Notes: generated by a model not told the origin, from the letters alone. Numbered from the stretch's first letter, positions 11,565 through 24,556 are shown. The stretch: DNA of 64,000 nucleotides from Linum tenue (GCA_946122785.1 CAMGYJ010000007.1:40635587-40699586), one strand, 5' to 3'. Translations and numbers: made by a program.

Positions 11565-14500
11565 ATGAGGCTTCTCGCCTGGAATGTGAGAGGAATTGGA
11601 CCATCCCTCACATTACAAACTGCTGTTGGTTTAGTTCATTCGAATAAACCGGATCTCGTGTTTTTTTCGGAAACACGATCGAGCCGTAGAGTAGTGGCCC
11701 GGCGTTTGCGGGGTTTAGGTTTTCATCTTTCTCATTGTTTCTTTGTTGATGCTATTGATGCATCGGGTGGGTTAGTGGTAGCTTGGTCCCCGGGGGTTGA
11801 TGCCTCAGGGTTTTTTCATACGAACTTTTGTATTTGCACTCAGATTAATGAAGTTGATCTTTCCTATGTCGTGGTTTCGGTTTACATTAGCTGTGATGTT
11901 GCCACTAGAGCCGCTCGGTTGACTCAGTTACAAGAGATTTGTAATGCGATCCAGGTTCCCTATGTCGTAATTGATGATTTTAACGCTACCCTTCATGAGG
12001 GCGAAAAGGATGGTGGGAATGCCTGGAATGCATCTCATTCTCTTAGTTTGCATGATTTTATCCATGACCTTGGCCTTCATGACCCCGGGTTCCAAGGGGA
12101 CCAGTTCACCTGGACCAATATACGTATGGGAGGGGCGTGTATTCGTGAGAGTTGGATCGGGCTTTGTGCTCTCAGAGCTGGATTGATCGGTTTTCCGAAA
12201 CGCTGGTCAAGCACTTCACGGACCAGGGCTCGGATCATCGGGCTCTCCTACTCTCCGATCAGCCATACAAGCGTAATAGTCGCCCATTGTTTCGTTTCGA
12301 TGCTCGTTGGGATGATAACCCTGAGGCCAGGGCCATGGTGGCCTATGTTTGGAAAGAGGATATTCGAGGTACTCCTATGTACCAGCTTTGGGAGCGGCTC
12401 AAGAAGCTTCGCCATTTGCTCTATGACTGGAGTAGGGCTGGTACTACTAACTCTCTGCTTAATATTCGAACCCTTCAAGCTGAAATTGAGCGGATTAAAC
12501 TAGTGCACCCTATTAATTGGGATGAGATCCATACCCTAGAGACGAAATTATCTCGACAATGGGAGGCGAAAGAGATTTACTGGCAGCAGAAGTCTAGGGT
12601 CACCTGGTTGAAAAAAGGGGATAAGAGCACTTCTTACTTCCATACGGTCACTAGGACTAGGAGGAAAAAGAATTTTGTCCCCGGTCTTAGAAGTGATACG
12701 GGTGAGTGGATCACAGGGGAGGCTGGGAAGGCCGACATTGCCACATCTTTTTATCAATCTCTTTTCACCACAGAGAATCAGGTGGAGAACATGTTTGACC
12801 GGGTGGCGACTCTTCCAATCTCACGTAGTGTTTCTCCGGAAATGAATGATAGGCTTACGGCGCCTGTCCTGCCTAGCAAAGTGAGACAAACTGTGTTTTC
12901 CATGGGTTCGAAGCAGGCACCAGGTTCGGATAGATTCACTGGTAAATTCTTTAAGGCGTTTTGGGACATTGTGGGGGTCTCCGTGATTGACGCAGTCTGC
13001 TCCTTCTCGACTGGTAAGATGCTCAGGAGTTTTAATCATACTTGGTTAACTCTGATTCCCAAAGTAGAGAATTTGGAAACTATGAGAAAGCTTCGACCTA
13101 TAAGCCTGTGCCAATTTGTGTGTATAAAATCATAACGAAAATCATGGCGGCTCGTCTGGCTTGTCTCCTGCCTCAGATAATCTCAGAGGGGCAGAATGCA
13201 TTTAATCCGAGAGCGCCAAATAGTGGATAATATCCTACTTGGGCACGAGTTAATGCATTACCTCAAAATCAAGACAAAAGGGAAGAGAGGGTACATGGCT
13301 CTAAAGGTTGACATGGAAAAGGCCTATGATAGAGTCGAAATGGCCCTTTCTCCTTGCTGTTCTTGAAAAAATGGGCTTTAACTCTACTTGGAGGGGATGG
13401 ATCAGGGAATGTCCTGCGTCCACCACTTTTTCAGTTTTAATGAATGGCTCCCCTTTTGGGTTCTCCTCCCCTTCTAGGGGTGTACGGCAGGGTGATCCGC
13501 TCTCGCCTCTCCTTTTTGTTCTGTGTACTGAGGGCTTTGCTGCGCTCCTAAGGAAAGCTATTGCGGAAGGAAAACTGGAGGGCGCCAAAGTTGCGCCTCG
13601 AGCTCCTCGTATCTCTCATCTGTTCTTCGCTGATGATTCCTATTTATTTCTTCGTGGGTCTCTCCAGGAGTGTGAGATTCTTCTCGAGGTTCTGAATGAA
13701 TATGAGGAACTCAGCGGCCAGAAGGTTAACTTGGCTAAGTCCGCAGTTTACTTTAGTAAGAATATTGCCTTGCCGGATCAGAAATTCTTGGCCCAGATTC
13801 TGGGGGTGGGGGCGATGGGTATCCACGATAAGTACCTTGGCCTGCCGACTCTGATAACCAGGTCAAAGATGGCTACGTTCTGCTACCAGGAGGAGAAGTT
13901 GCTAGAGAGATTACAAGGCTAGAAACAACGAACCCTATCTTGGGCTGCAAAGGAGACTTTGATCAAATCAGTTGCCTTGGCTTTGTCCTTGCATGTTATG
14001 TCTTATTTCAAATTACCTCTATCTCTCTGTCGGCTCCTTGATAGACATGTGGCGAGATTCTGGCAGGGCACTGAGGATGGCCACTCTAAGATTCGGTGGA
14101 TGTCTTGGCGAAATATATGCATGAGGGGGTATGGCGTTTCGTTGTTTTGAGTAGTTCAATCAGGCTCTCTTGGCTAAAATTGGCTGGCGTATCCTCAATG
14201 AGCCTCAGTGTCTTTTACCCAGGTCTATAAAGGCAAATACTTTCCTACTGGTACATTCCTCTCTGCTACGGCACGATCCCGTCCATCTTGGGGGTGACAA
14301 AGTATCCTGTTTGGGCGAGAATTGTTAGAGGTGGGTCTCCGGTGGCAGATTGGTGATGGTCAAACGGCTCTTCTACTCCATTCCAACTGGATTCCTCGGC
14401 TGCATCCCTCTAACCCGGTGTATAACCATCAAGTTTTGCCAGAGGAGATGGAGCTTCGGGTTTCTGAGGTTCTATGCCCGAGGGAAGGACGGTGGTGTGA

Positions 14501-15627
14501 TTCTAAACTCAGTCAGTGGTTTGACCCGCCAACTTGTCGGGCGATTAAAACAATCCCTCTCCCCCGCCAACCTGTGGCGGATAGGCTTATCTGGCATGTC
14601 ACAGAGGATGGAAAGTTTACGGTCAAATCTGCTTACCATCTTGCGGTCTGGTTGGATAAACAGAGGGGTAAGTGGTGTTCCATGGTTAGTTGGATGGATA
14701 AGACCAGCTGGATTCGTCTGTGGGAGGCTAATATACCGCCTAAGTTTATGGTGTTCTTGTGGCAAATCTTCAACAGGATCCTACCAACTACGGAAGCCTT
14801 AATTGAGAAGGGGATTGAGTTACACCCTCGTTGTCCGGTATGTTGGGCAGAGATGGAGACTCTGGAGCATTTGTTTCTCGATTGCCTAGTGGCTCGTGCT
14901 CTCTGGGTCATTCGGGGTTGGAATACCTAGGTCAGGGGTTGCCTCGCCATACGTTCCCTCTGTTCCTAAAAGACTAGTTTCTCTCCTTCACCAGCCTGAT
15001 TTGCTTATGGCTCTGGTGGCTGTCCTCTGGTGGATTTGGCGATCTCGTAATTGGGTGGTCTTTGATGGAAAACAGTTTGGGATCCCAGCCTTGATGTGTC
15101 AACTCCACCAGCAGTATGAGGAATGGATCAGTCTCCCGATGGAGCACGTGGTGCCTTCTGCTCTTCCATCGCTACAGTTTAATGTTCCGCTGAGGGCTAC
15201 AGGGATTGTATGCTTTTGGGATGGGGTTACACGGAATGGATCTCATTCGGCGGGGGGTCTGATACTTATGACCCCAACTAAGGAGGTCCTTTTGGCAAGG
15301 GGGGTTCAATTTCCAGGTTTGGATGATCCTATGGTCGTGGAGTTGCTGACCCTCCGTGAGGCTATTTGCTGGTGTCTAGGACGTGGATTCACTGAGGTTA
15401 GGTTCGAGGGTGATGCCAAAGTTGTTATTGACAAAATCATTCGGCGGCAGACTGGTGACAACAGGGTAGGAGCTATTCTGGAAGAAAGTTTGTTGTACTT
15501 TGTTAGTCATCCGGGGTTAAGTGTGCGGTTTGTAGGTCGGTGTAACAATAGGGTAGCCCATTTGGTGGCTAGAAAGACCCTTTCTTTGTCCTCGACTATA
15601 AGTCGTGTTTTTTATTTACAGGCCTGA
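11565..15627 (+). pseudogene. LINE ORF2: endonuclease-reverse transcriptase-RNase H, broken by frameshifts and stops
   Basis: ORF2 starts at the ATG at 11565 with the APE-type endonuclease motif AWNVRGIG and FFSET. The later GDFN-type motif reads DDFNA. The reverse transcriptase follows, with LRPISLC near 13095 and the catalytic FADD box at about 13630. A zf-RVT zinc-binding region (CPVC...H...C) ends at 14930, and a plant-type RNase H (DGV, EGDAK, NRVAH) ends at 15627. The frame changes near 12150, 13115, 13210, 13335 and 14900. In-frame stops lie at 13920 (TAG in place of an expected Trp) and near 14150. The domains are all present and in canonical order, so this is a recently dead copy. 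Confidence 0.88.
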
Positions 15628-15707
15628 CCGGTATTCAGGATGTAACTATCTTTTTGTTGGATCAATATATGATTATCTTTTGTAAAAAAAAAGGATATTT
15701 TGAGTTA

Positions 15708-16373
15708 AATTATGGTTTAATTAACATTCATTCGCTTTAAATCATTAAAACCATCTACTAATCTAGACTCCGACCGATGATTTTATGAACATTGATTCAC
15801 CGCCCCACTCTTCTTTGGACTGAATTCCTAAATAAAAAACAGAGACTACAACAGGGCCTGGCCAATTGTGACGGAATGCAAAATTAAGAGTCAGAATTCA
15901 ATTTAGTTAAACTTAACAAGGTACAAAAGGTTGCGGATCATAGCTCACATCATCTATCTATCAACTAGTAACATTACAATCCCAACTCGTATATCGTTTA
16001 GCTGTAATCCCAAATCATTTATATTGTGATTGACCTGGTTGACAATATGATCGACCTAACCAACTTTGTGGTTGACCTAATTTGTTGATATGGTCGTCCT
16101 GACCACTTTATAGTATAGCAAAACCCCCTTCCAAACTCCAAATGAGATTCACTTGAATTTTACTACAAGTCATGCTAGCACAATCCCAAATTAAAACAAT
16201 GTTTTATAGTAACTAGCAATTCATATATCAATTTGATGCATCTGTTAGATTTTAGCCTTTAAAGTTTAGATAATTAGGATATATGATTTAGTCATCAACA
16301 TTTAGAGTATAGCACCATAGTTCACATTCTTGTTAATTTGTTATCTAAATAACATCGCTCAAAGTGTAACAAT
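15708..16373. other. intergenic region, nothing recognised
   Basis: AT-rich sequence with no gene. A run of short 'TTGACC' strings near 16020-16100 looks like simple degenerate repetition. Confidence 0.4.
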
Positions 16374-16381
16374 CTTGCAGT

Positions 16382-16582
16382 CAATGTAGTCAAAAGCGAT
16401 TTTCTACATAGAAGCGTTTTGGTGATTTAGAAGCGCAAAATCTTATGTTTTTAAGTTTTAAAGCGGAGTTTTTAATTACATAAGTTATAAAAAAACTGAA
16501 ATTTTGTGTATAAGCGTTTTAGTGACCTAAAAACGTAAAATCGTAATTTTTTAAGTTTTAAAGCGCGATTTTGACCACATTG
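16382..16582. mobile_element. short hAT-type MITE (201 bp)
   Basis: The ends CAATGTAGTCAAAA and, reversed, CAATGTGGTCAAAATCG are inverted repeats; flanks CTTGCAGT and CCTGCAGC agree at 6 of 8 positions. Two internal direct repeats carry AAGCGTTTTxGTGA and TTTTTAAGTTTTAAAGCG. The termini resemble those of the element at 153-1000, suggesting a related family. Confidence 0.55.
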
Positions 16583-16590
16583 CCTGCAGC

Positions 16591-18609
16591 GAACAATTAG
16601 AGAGTGATGGGAAAAATTGGATGGCCATTCCATTGAGTAGATATATCCCTTTGTGTAGTAAGTAGCAATAAACCTAGATGGAGTTGGGGTGGGTGAGGGA
16701 ATCATGAAGGGCCACGTGGCTCGTGGAACCCCACTCACTATCAATGGTAGATTTTAAAGAAGCTTATCATGTTCCCATTCTTCCCTTTTCTCCCCGATTC
16801 TTGATATTTTGACGTGGATGTCACTCCTTTCTTATCCCAGTTACTCATGGCCTTAAAAAGTTGTGTTCTTCTCTCTAACATTACATGCAACTAACAAACA
16901 TAAAACCCTTTCTAGTTGACAACATGATTACATGAGGGGTTTATCTAAGGCACTTGGAAGAAGTTTGAATTGGTTAAGTTTTCTGGTGGACATGTGAGGA
17001 ATTGGGTAGGAAATAAACAAAATTGAATATGTGAATCAATCATTCTGTTTTTAGAGTGTTCATTTATTTCTCACTGTAAATGCTGGTAGGACTAGGCAAA
17101 CCATCTCTCAAAGTCCCGTTAATTAAAATCTGAAGCAGCGATTTACAGATTTTATGTGATTATGAAACAGAGCATGAACACGAGAAGAAGAAGATGACCT
17201 CTCGAACGAAAAGGTGGCGGCAACAAACTTATACTTGTTAAAAATCACAAGTTACCTTCTAAAAGGATATTTCTTCGTTATACAATAATTAAAAAATGAT
17301 TAATTAAGTAAGTTACCTTTTTTCAATGCAATATTATTTCCACTCTAGATGAGTAACTGCAACAGATGTCGTATATAGATACTGGAAAAAAAAATAATAT
17401 ATAATAATTGAAACTAATCTCAAAATGGAACAACTTATTCAAAATTTATAACAACTTAACGATCATAAACAATTAGTTTTTATTTAGTGGGAGTGGCACT
17501 TTAGTGTCAGCTAGGGACTAGGGTAGACCAAAGTTCATCAAGGACTACAAACCTAAAGAAATCTTGTTAAATGGCTTTACCCCCACGAGACTTCTAAGTT
17601 CTAATCCATGATAGGCACAAACCAATACCCAAACATTGTCTAATTGACCCAAACTAACATCTCTCATGCTTTGCCTATAGGAGCATTATTCACTCTCGCG
17701 ACGGGGAAGAAATGGTATTCTTTCACAATCCGGATCAACTTCATTCTTTGTGCATGGATTATTTATGGACACAAGTATCATCATAATATTGTCACGAAGG
17801 AAAAAAAACCACTCATTAATTGGCATGAATTCTCAATTGTAGAAATTATTTCCCAATTGATGATGAAACGACTTACTATCTATGATTCGTTCTTCATATC
17901 ACTCATCCAAATGACAACATTTTAAAACCTAGCAAGCATCATAATCTATTCATTCTAATTGTCCAGTGATTATAAGCTTATAACCCTTTCACAAATGACC
18001 CTAGATTAAAAGAGAATAAAACAATAAAATTTTCGAGCAATAAATGATATTGTCTTTAGATAGAACGAATCATAAATGAAAGTAACGATTTAATAAGGTT
18101 GTACCAAACAAATACAGAACAATCAAGATTGAAGACCTTTATGTTCTATGTGAACATGAGTTTTGTTTGCATCGTATGGCGATTAAAGACTTGAAAGTGC
18201 TATTAACTTAAGTTGTTGCACGAAGTTTTTACAGTGTCATGTGGATAGTTTTTGCTACTTTTGCATAGATAAATAAATCCTCTATTTTGAAAACGTTAAT
18301 AGACTCCTCACCGCCATCTTCCGCAATTCAATGATGTCAAGATTGTTCAAAGCTTAACTACACAAGAAAAGAATATAAACAATCGAGCAATCACTAACTA
18401 GCATAATTAGCATAATTAGCATAATTAATTTACGGGCCACAAGATTCTTAGGGGGCAGTTTCATATTCCAAAGAATTCCCTTATAGCCTGTCTGGTTACG
18501 TCTAGGAAGAGTTACTACACTTGACAAAATCAAGAAGTGGCAACCTGAAGTGGACTTGACTTGTCCTCTATGTCTTGAATTTCTTGAAACGCAGAGATCG
18601 CATATCTTT
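16591..18609. other. intergenic region, nothing recognised
   Basis: I see no gene here. The longest open frame (17644-17925) has no family resemblance and very AT-driven composition. A minor tandem run of CATAATTAG (about three copies) lies at 18398-18428. Confidence 0.4.
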
Positions 18610-18679
18610 CCACTGTTAATATACTCCAAGCTGTATGCAATGCAGGTACTTTTCCCTACACATTGGGGGTATTTGCCAC

Positions 18680-19358
18680 TAGGGCTGGAAGTTTGGTACC
18701 GGTATTTGGGATATACCGAATACCGTATCGAATTTGTCTACATTTGGTATTACCGAATACACGTATTATTTTTTGGAATTGGGATTGTGATTGAATTTCA
18801 ATTGTTATTCGGTATTAGGCATTACGGGATTGAGATCGGTATATACCGAAATATCGATCAATACCGAAATATAAGCTAGTGTATATTTTATCCTCTCAAC
18901 TAGACTCTCTCATTCACTACTACATGACCCTCAACCACCAAGAGTGTCATTTAATTATACACAGATCATTCCATCGCTATTAATAGTCGTCTCTCAACGT
19001 CCAATTCATCAAATTAAAGTTTACTAATGACAAAAACTTGAGATGTCTCCTCTCCTCCATTCTCCTTAATAATATCTTAATTCAAAACTCTTTGCTTAGT
19101 CCTTTTCCCCTAAATAAACAATAAAATCTAATTTATATATTTAATTATTAATTGCAAATGTAATTAATTGCGTATTTGATAATAGTACCGATAGAGATAC
19201 CGAAGTACCGACTGGAATACCGAAATATTTAGAGATTGGGATACCATAATTATTTAGGGATTGAGATTGGGATTGACTTTAAAGTGTAATTCAGTATTCG
19301 GGATTTTGGTATTTGGTATTGGGATACCGATACCGTACTGTACCGATTTCCACCCCTA
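18680..19358. mobile_element. hAT-type MITE, family B (679 bp)
   Basis: The ends TAGGGCTGGAAGTTTGGTAC and, reversed, TAGGGGTGGAAATCGGTAC are inverted repeats, with further GGTAT/ATACC strings inside. The left duplication is TTTGCCAC (18672-18679). The right copy is split by the next element into TTTGC (19359-19363) and CAC after that element. This is direct evidence that the neighbour arrived later. Confidence 0.78.
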
Positions 19359-19363
19359 TTTGC

Positions 19364-20873
19364 TAGGGGTGTTCAAATGGTTACCATGGTTATTACCAAA
19401 CCAAATAAGGCTAAATTCCATTAACCATGGAATACAATATCATAACCAAACCGTCCAAACTAATACAACAACCAAATTAACCAAACTAAAGTTTAATCGA
19501 TTTAGTTAATTGGTTAACCAGATTAACCAATATAAAATCACATTATATCATTAAGTGAGAACATTTTCCGGTTAATGCATCAATTCGCAATTTATATAAT
19601 GAATAAAACATAACAATCAACACATAGTTATAGTTGACCCATAACATCATGCAACTAAGACAATTATCTTACGATTAGTATAGAAGTATTCACCTAACAA
19701 AATTTTATGACAATGGTATGGGTTAATGAATTGTTGTGTTTGTGTGACTTGACTTCTCTTAGCAATTATCATAGGCTGGAAAGCACCTTCCTTTCAAGTT
19801 TTCATCCATCATAATGTATGAGATTTATCTAAATTAGGCGTCCATATGCTGTGGTGTACACTTTACATATACAAATATACACTATAGGAGCAATATTGAG
19901 CTTTATATTTTATGAGTCTAAAAGGGATGAACATTTAACTCTTGAGTGGTTATGCAAAGTATTAAGTATGTGTAATATATATTAGACATATGACTAATTA
20001 CTTAACTGGTTAATTTGGTTTGACTGGTTAGGAGTGTCTGAAACCAAACCAAACCACCTAAACCAAACAAGCTAAAAACTTTAACCAAACAAAACTAATT
20101 ATCTAAATTAACCAAACCAAATTATCCAAAGCAGTGGCGGACCCAGAAATTTTTTATAGGGGTGTCCTCTTTTAAAAAATAAATTAAATTAAAATAAAAA
20201 TAATTGATAAAAATAAAATTGTAAATATGAAAATACCTTACTCGTATAGGTTAAAAAAGTCCATGATATGTTTTCATATTCGGAAATAATTGTAGAATAC
20301 ACTTGGTGTCTATAGTGTTAAAAAAATTGTCTCTATATACACTGCTAGCTAGACAATCATTCATGAACTTATCGCATATTTGATTTGTAAACTTGTTCTT
20401 GATGTAACCCAAAGCTGAAAGACTCTTTCAACACTTGTCGTACAATCATAAAATCAATACAAATTAAGGGTAGTTTGAAATTAGTTTATTTATTAGGTTT
20501 TTAAAATAATTAGAGATAGGGAATGCCATTTCACTGTTACACATTGTTCAAAATCGAACAACAAATGAGTTTAGCTCAACAGAAATTAAGTTTATTAATA
20601 ATAATAGTGTTCTTGATTTGAATTATCCAACCTACCACTTATATTCCTATACACAAATGACAGTAGGATAATCATTTTTTCAAATTTAAGGGGTGTCCCT
20701 CACTATCAATTGTATTTTTTTTTGTCCATACGTAAATTACTACCGAGAGTTGGATAATCATTTTCCCAAAATTTAGGGATGTCCGGGGACATCCCTAAAT
20801 CTCCCTGGATCCGCCCCTGATCCAAATAGTACTGTTTAAAACGATTACCAACGTAACCGTTTGAACAACCCTA
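19364..20873 (+). mobile_element. hAT-type MITE, family A copy 2, with a nested insertion
   Basis: The ends TAGGGGTGTTCAAATGG and, reversed, TAGGGTTGTTCAAACGG match family A. Flanks are CTATTTGC (19356-19363) and GTATTTGC (20876-20883, after two extra bases). It landed inside the right target duplication of the family B element. With the nested element at 20132-20819 and its 8-bp duplication removed it is about 814 bp, close to the 824 bp of copy 1. Confidence 0.8.
20132..20819. mobile_element. dTph1-like hAT MITE nested in family A copy 2 (688 bp)
   Basis: The ends CAGTGGCGGACCCAG and, reversed, CAGGGGCGGATCCAG are typical of the dTph1-like group of plant hAT elements. Flanking 8-bp copies are ATCCAAAG and ATCCAAAT (20124-20131 and 20820-20827). 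Copy 1 of family A carries the empty site near 8113, with a single ATCCAAAT, which confirms the insertion point. Confidence 0.85.
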
Positions 20874-20899
20874 CAGTATTTGCCACTGTTAATATACTC

Positions 20900-22551
20900 A
20901 AAACTAGGGGGAAAATCCTCCCCTCTGGCTCTAAGTAATTGAGGTCGGAGACCGAAAACGAACGGCCGGGATCGCGCCCACTTTGCTCCCTCTCATTGGC
21001 TGCACAATCACATCACAGTTTCCAACCTCTTCTCCGATTGGCCCACGTAACGGGATCCCCGTGGCTCAAATTTCTCGAACACACCAAATAAAATAATTAA
21101 TAATACCCAAAGGAGAAAACTACAGAAAAATCAAAATAAAATTAGGAAACAAACAATTACCAAATCGAGAGGGACGAGGGAGGAGGAGCTTTAAAAGGAC
21201 GACTCGTGTCGAGAAGACGGCAAATTGCCCACTTGTCGCCTCCTCCTTCCTTCCGCCGGCGAGCAGAGCTCTGGTTAGCAAACAGAAACGACACCCCTCT
21301 CTCTCTAACTTCTCTCTCTAACCCTTCTCCCCGTCTCCATTCCGATTTCCACGCCACCAAAATATCCCAATTAATTTTCCCCGTATTTATTATTATCTCC
21401 ACCTCCTAATTTCCAGGAAAATAAAAAGCCAAGGTAAGCAGTTTTTTTTTCTCCCTACTTTTCCCTTTGGGTTTTTCCTCCATTTCGCTCCATGTTTATC
21501 CCCTCTTGCGGCTTGCCTCCTCTCCGTGTTTAATATTTTATTTTAGTAAATGGATATTTCAGTGATTTACATCTTATTGTATTAGTTTTTTAATAGGAAT
21601 AATTGCGATCCTGAGGTTATTTTTTTTGACTGGGTTACGTGGTGTTCTTGCCTGCTGCTTCTGATCTTCCAGAGAGGTTGATTTGCCCGATTTTTAGGGA
21701 GATTGGGGGTTTAGGATTTGATACGAGTCTAAACTTTCCGTTTACCCTTTTTGGGTTGTGAAGAAAAGGTTCCAATTTTTTTTTCGATTGGTGCATATTG
21801 GAATCCAGTTGGGGAAAATGGGTCTCCAGATGGATTCTGGCATGAATTCTCAGCTGTTAGCTCGTTATTTTGAGCGGCTGTTTGAGATTTTGGGCGTTTT
21901 CTGTGTTACCCAGAAATGGGTTGGTGTTGGATGAGTTCATCTGGATTCTGCTTTTCTTCCCTCTTTCTTCCGGATCTGAAATTTGGAAGGTTTATCATGG
22001 TAAAAGGAAGTAACTTTTGGTTTTCTAATCCAATTTCTGCTATATCTTTTCGACTGTATGCTTGGACAAGTTCAAACAACAAGACAAGCTATGTCCTTTG
22101 ATCTACTGCTGAAACTAGGTTACCGGGTAGTGGTAGGACTAGATATTTTCCTTCCTTCTGGCTTTCTGATTTGTCAATTTTTCCCCTTGTTTTTTTTTTT
22201 TTTTTTTCTGTCTGCGGTGGTTCTTGCTAGATGAGGCTTGCCTGTGTAACTTGTGAGATGTTTCTGCATGTTAGGGATCTGTAGAAAAGCTTGGATTTTG
22301 CTTCATCATGTTGTAGATTGTTGGCTCAATCAGTAGTTCACATTTGACAAGCTTTTCAGTTTAGGGGACTGTTTACAGGTTCAATTTCATACTTACACTG
22401 TGTATTACTACATATGCAACTATTGTTGACGCTTTGCTTTACCTTATGCTTCTATTGTAGTTATTGCAATTTGAAGGGACACTAGCTAAAAAGGACTGGG
22501 AGATTCCATTATATGCACTTCATTGGACAAACTTGAAGGCCTTTTCAGGAA
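20900..22551 (+). promoter_or_regulatory. promoter, 5' UTR and 5' UTR intron of the bZIP gene
   Basis: A TTTAAAA element at about 21190 precedes a CT-rich leader (repeated CTCTCT at 21296-21322). A strong splice donor AAG/GTAAGC sits at 21433/21434, and a good acceptor TTTTCAG ends at 22548, three bases before the ATG. This implies a 1.1 kb intron in the 5' UTR, a layout common in ABF/AREB genes. ACGT-containing strings (for example CCACGTAA at 21042) could be bZIP-binding sites. An acceptor at about 22460 is an alternative and would leave a short upstream ORF. Confidence 0.55.
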
Positions 22552-24191
22552 ATGGGATCACATTTCAACTTCAGTAACTTCGGCAACACTTCATTTGGAG
22601 ACGGTGCAGGAACCAAGTTACCACCAGTTGTCAGCACTCCATTGGTCCGCCAGTCTTCAGTATACTCTCTCACCTTCGATGAGCTTCAGAACACCTGGGG
22701 GGGAAGCCTAGGGAAAGATTTTGGCTCAATGAACATGGACGAGTTACTCAAAAACATATGCTCGGCTGAGGAAACTGGCATCGAAGCTGGTGCTTCAGGC
22801 GGGAATCTACAGAGACAAGGCTCCTTAACTTTGCCTAGGACCTTAAGTCAGAAAACCGTTGATGAAGTTTGGAAAGATTTCATAAAAGAGAACACGGTAG
22901 CAGCCAAGGAGATTGCTCCACCTGATCCTCCTCAGAGGCAGCGAACGCTGGGAGAGATGACACTGGAGGAGTTCCTGTTGAGAGCAGGTGTAGTTAGAGA
23001 GGATACCAACAAGCAAATGGGAAGGGAGAATAACAATGTGGGATTCTTTGGCGAACTAAGTCAACTGAATAATAACAACAGTAGTAGTTTGGCACTTGGA
23101 TTCCAACAGCAACCAAATCAAGCCTCGAGCTTGGGGATGAATGTCGGAGGAATCAGACCCTCTATGCATCATCATAATCAGCAGCCATCTCAGCAGTTGC
23201 ATCATCATCATCAGCAGCAGCAGCCATCTCAGCAGTTGCATCATCAACCTAGGAGTCAGCACCAGCAGCCACCGCCACTCTTTCCCAAGCCAGCTACAGT
23301 GGCATTTGCATCTCCGATGCACATGGTGAATGGTGGTGCACAGCTACCAAGCCAAGGGATGAGGAGCTCTGGTGCTGTTGGCTTGGAAAACTCCTCAACG
23401 GGTATAAACAATAACAGTTTAGGTCGTGTGGGTGGTTTAGGAACTGGAGGCGTTACAGTTGCAACAGCTTCTCCTGCTAGCCAGATATCGCCTGATGTGC
23501 TTTCGAGGAGTGATGCTGATACCTCATCTGTGTCGCCGGTTCCTTATGTGTTTACTCGGGGCAGAAAACCTAATACGGCTTTGGAGAAGGTTGTTGAGAG
23601 AAGGCAGAGAAGGATGATTAAGAACAGGGAGTCTGCTGCACGATCTCGAGCTCGTAAGCAGGTGACTATCTTTCAGATTTGTGTGTGCTTCATTTGTGAC
23701 AATCTGTGTTTCCCAATGTGGGCATAGTTATAGTGACCTGTAGATTCTTAATATTTTGGTAGAATGCCCTAGCCTGTAGTGTGTACTATGTACATAAGGT
23801 TGATGTTGCATTGTCTTTCAATAGGCATATACGCTGGAACTGGAAGCTGAGGTGGCGAAACTGAAAGAGTTGAATGAAGAGCTGGAAAGAAAACAGGTAC
23901 TGTTCATTCTAAAATTGCGACTGTGAGATGTTGGAAGATTCAGCCTTCCTTACACATTATCTTATAAAAACTCTGGCTGGTTTTGTGCAGGCTGAAATAA
24001 TGCAGATGCAGAAGAATCAGGTGAGAAGCTCTTCTTATCCCTTTCCTTTGGATATCAATATTATAGATGGCTTCTTATATGTCAAATGTCGATTTACCCT
24101 TTTCCTGTGATTGCAGTTCTTGGAGAAAATGAATCATCCATGGGGAGGAAAAAGGTTATGCTTGAGGAGAACACTGACAGGGCCTTGGTAG
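22552..24191 (+). CDS. ABF/AREB/ABI5-type bZIP transcription factor, 428 aa
   Basis: Transcriptional activator of abscisic acid responses that binds ABRE (ACGTGGC-type) sites. Exons are 22552-23661, 23825-23896, 23991-24020 and 24117-24191, all in phase 0. The three N-terminal conserved regions of the family are present: C1 (residues 33-75, RQSSVYSLTFDELQ), C2 (88-110, RQGSLTLPRTLSQKTVDEVW) and C3 (129-150, RQRTLGEMTLEEFLLRAG). Each has an R-x-x-S/T site of the kind phosphorylated by SnRK2 kinases. The bZIP basic region (NRESAARSRARKQ, about 358-370) runs into the leucine zipper across exons 2-4, and the protein ends in the C4 signature LRRTLTGPW. The middle has a His/Gln-rich stretch (206-240) containing a repeated QQPSQQLHH unit. 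It is an ABF2/ABF3-like member; I cannot assign the exact orthologue. Confidence 0.93.
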
Positions 24192-24556
24192 GATCAACAT
24201 CAACACATTTCCGAAGAAGTACGCGTTTGAGAGACGTTTCAACCTCTGGGCATGCTTATATGAATACTTACTGAACCTATATAGGGTAGATTAGCTATCG
24301 TCGTTTGTAGGGAGCAGATGATGTGAGTTTTGCCCTGTAAATTACAAAAATTGGTAGTAATGCTGTCCTAGTGGAGTTTAGGAACAGGGAATTCATATTA
24401 TTAAGTTAAGAAAACAATGCAAGCTACGGTCCACTGTTGTCTGTATATTCTTTGTTAATTGTTGTGGACTTGTAGACATGTTTGTGTTTCCTTTCATTAG
24501 GAGGATTGTTCGCATATGGTATATGAGATTATGGTTTGAACTTCAACATGAATTGC

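Larger units (their letters stand above)
11031..15693 (+). mobile_element. L1-type LINE, 5'-truncated, 4.7 kb
   Basis: This is a non-LTR retrotransposon. It starts inside ORF1, continues with ORF2 (endonuclease, reverse transcriptase, zinc-binding region, RNase H) and ends in TTTTGT plus a short A-tract. It is flanked by a perfect 14-bp target duplication GATATTTTGAGTTA (11017-11030 and 15694-15707). Full plant L1 elements carry a longer ORF1 and a 5' UTR, so the front is missing, as usual after incomplete reverse transcription. The perfect duplication suggests a young insertion, although ORF2 already has several lesions. Confidence 0.92.

Noticed and set aside
22523..22711. 62-codon frame overlapping the bZIP start
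   Set aside because: The likely splice acceptor at 22548 removes its ATG, and the overlapping bZIP frame has all conserved domains.
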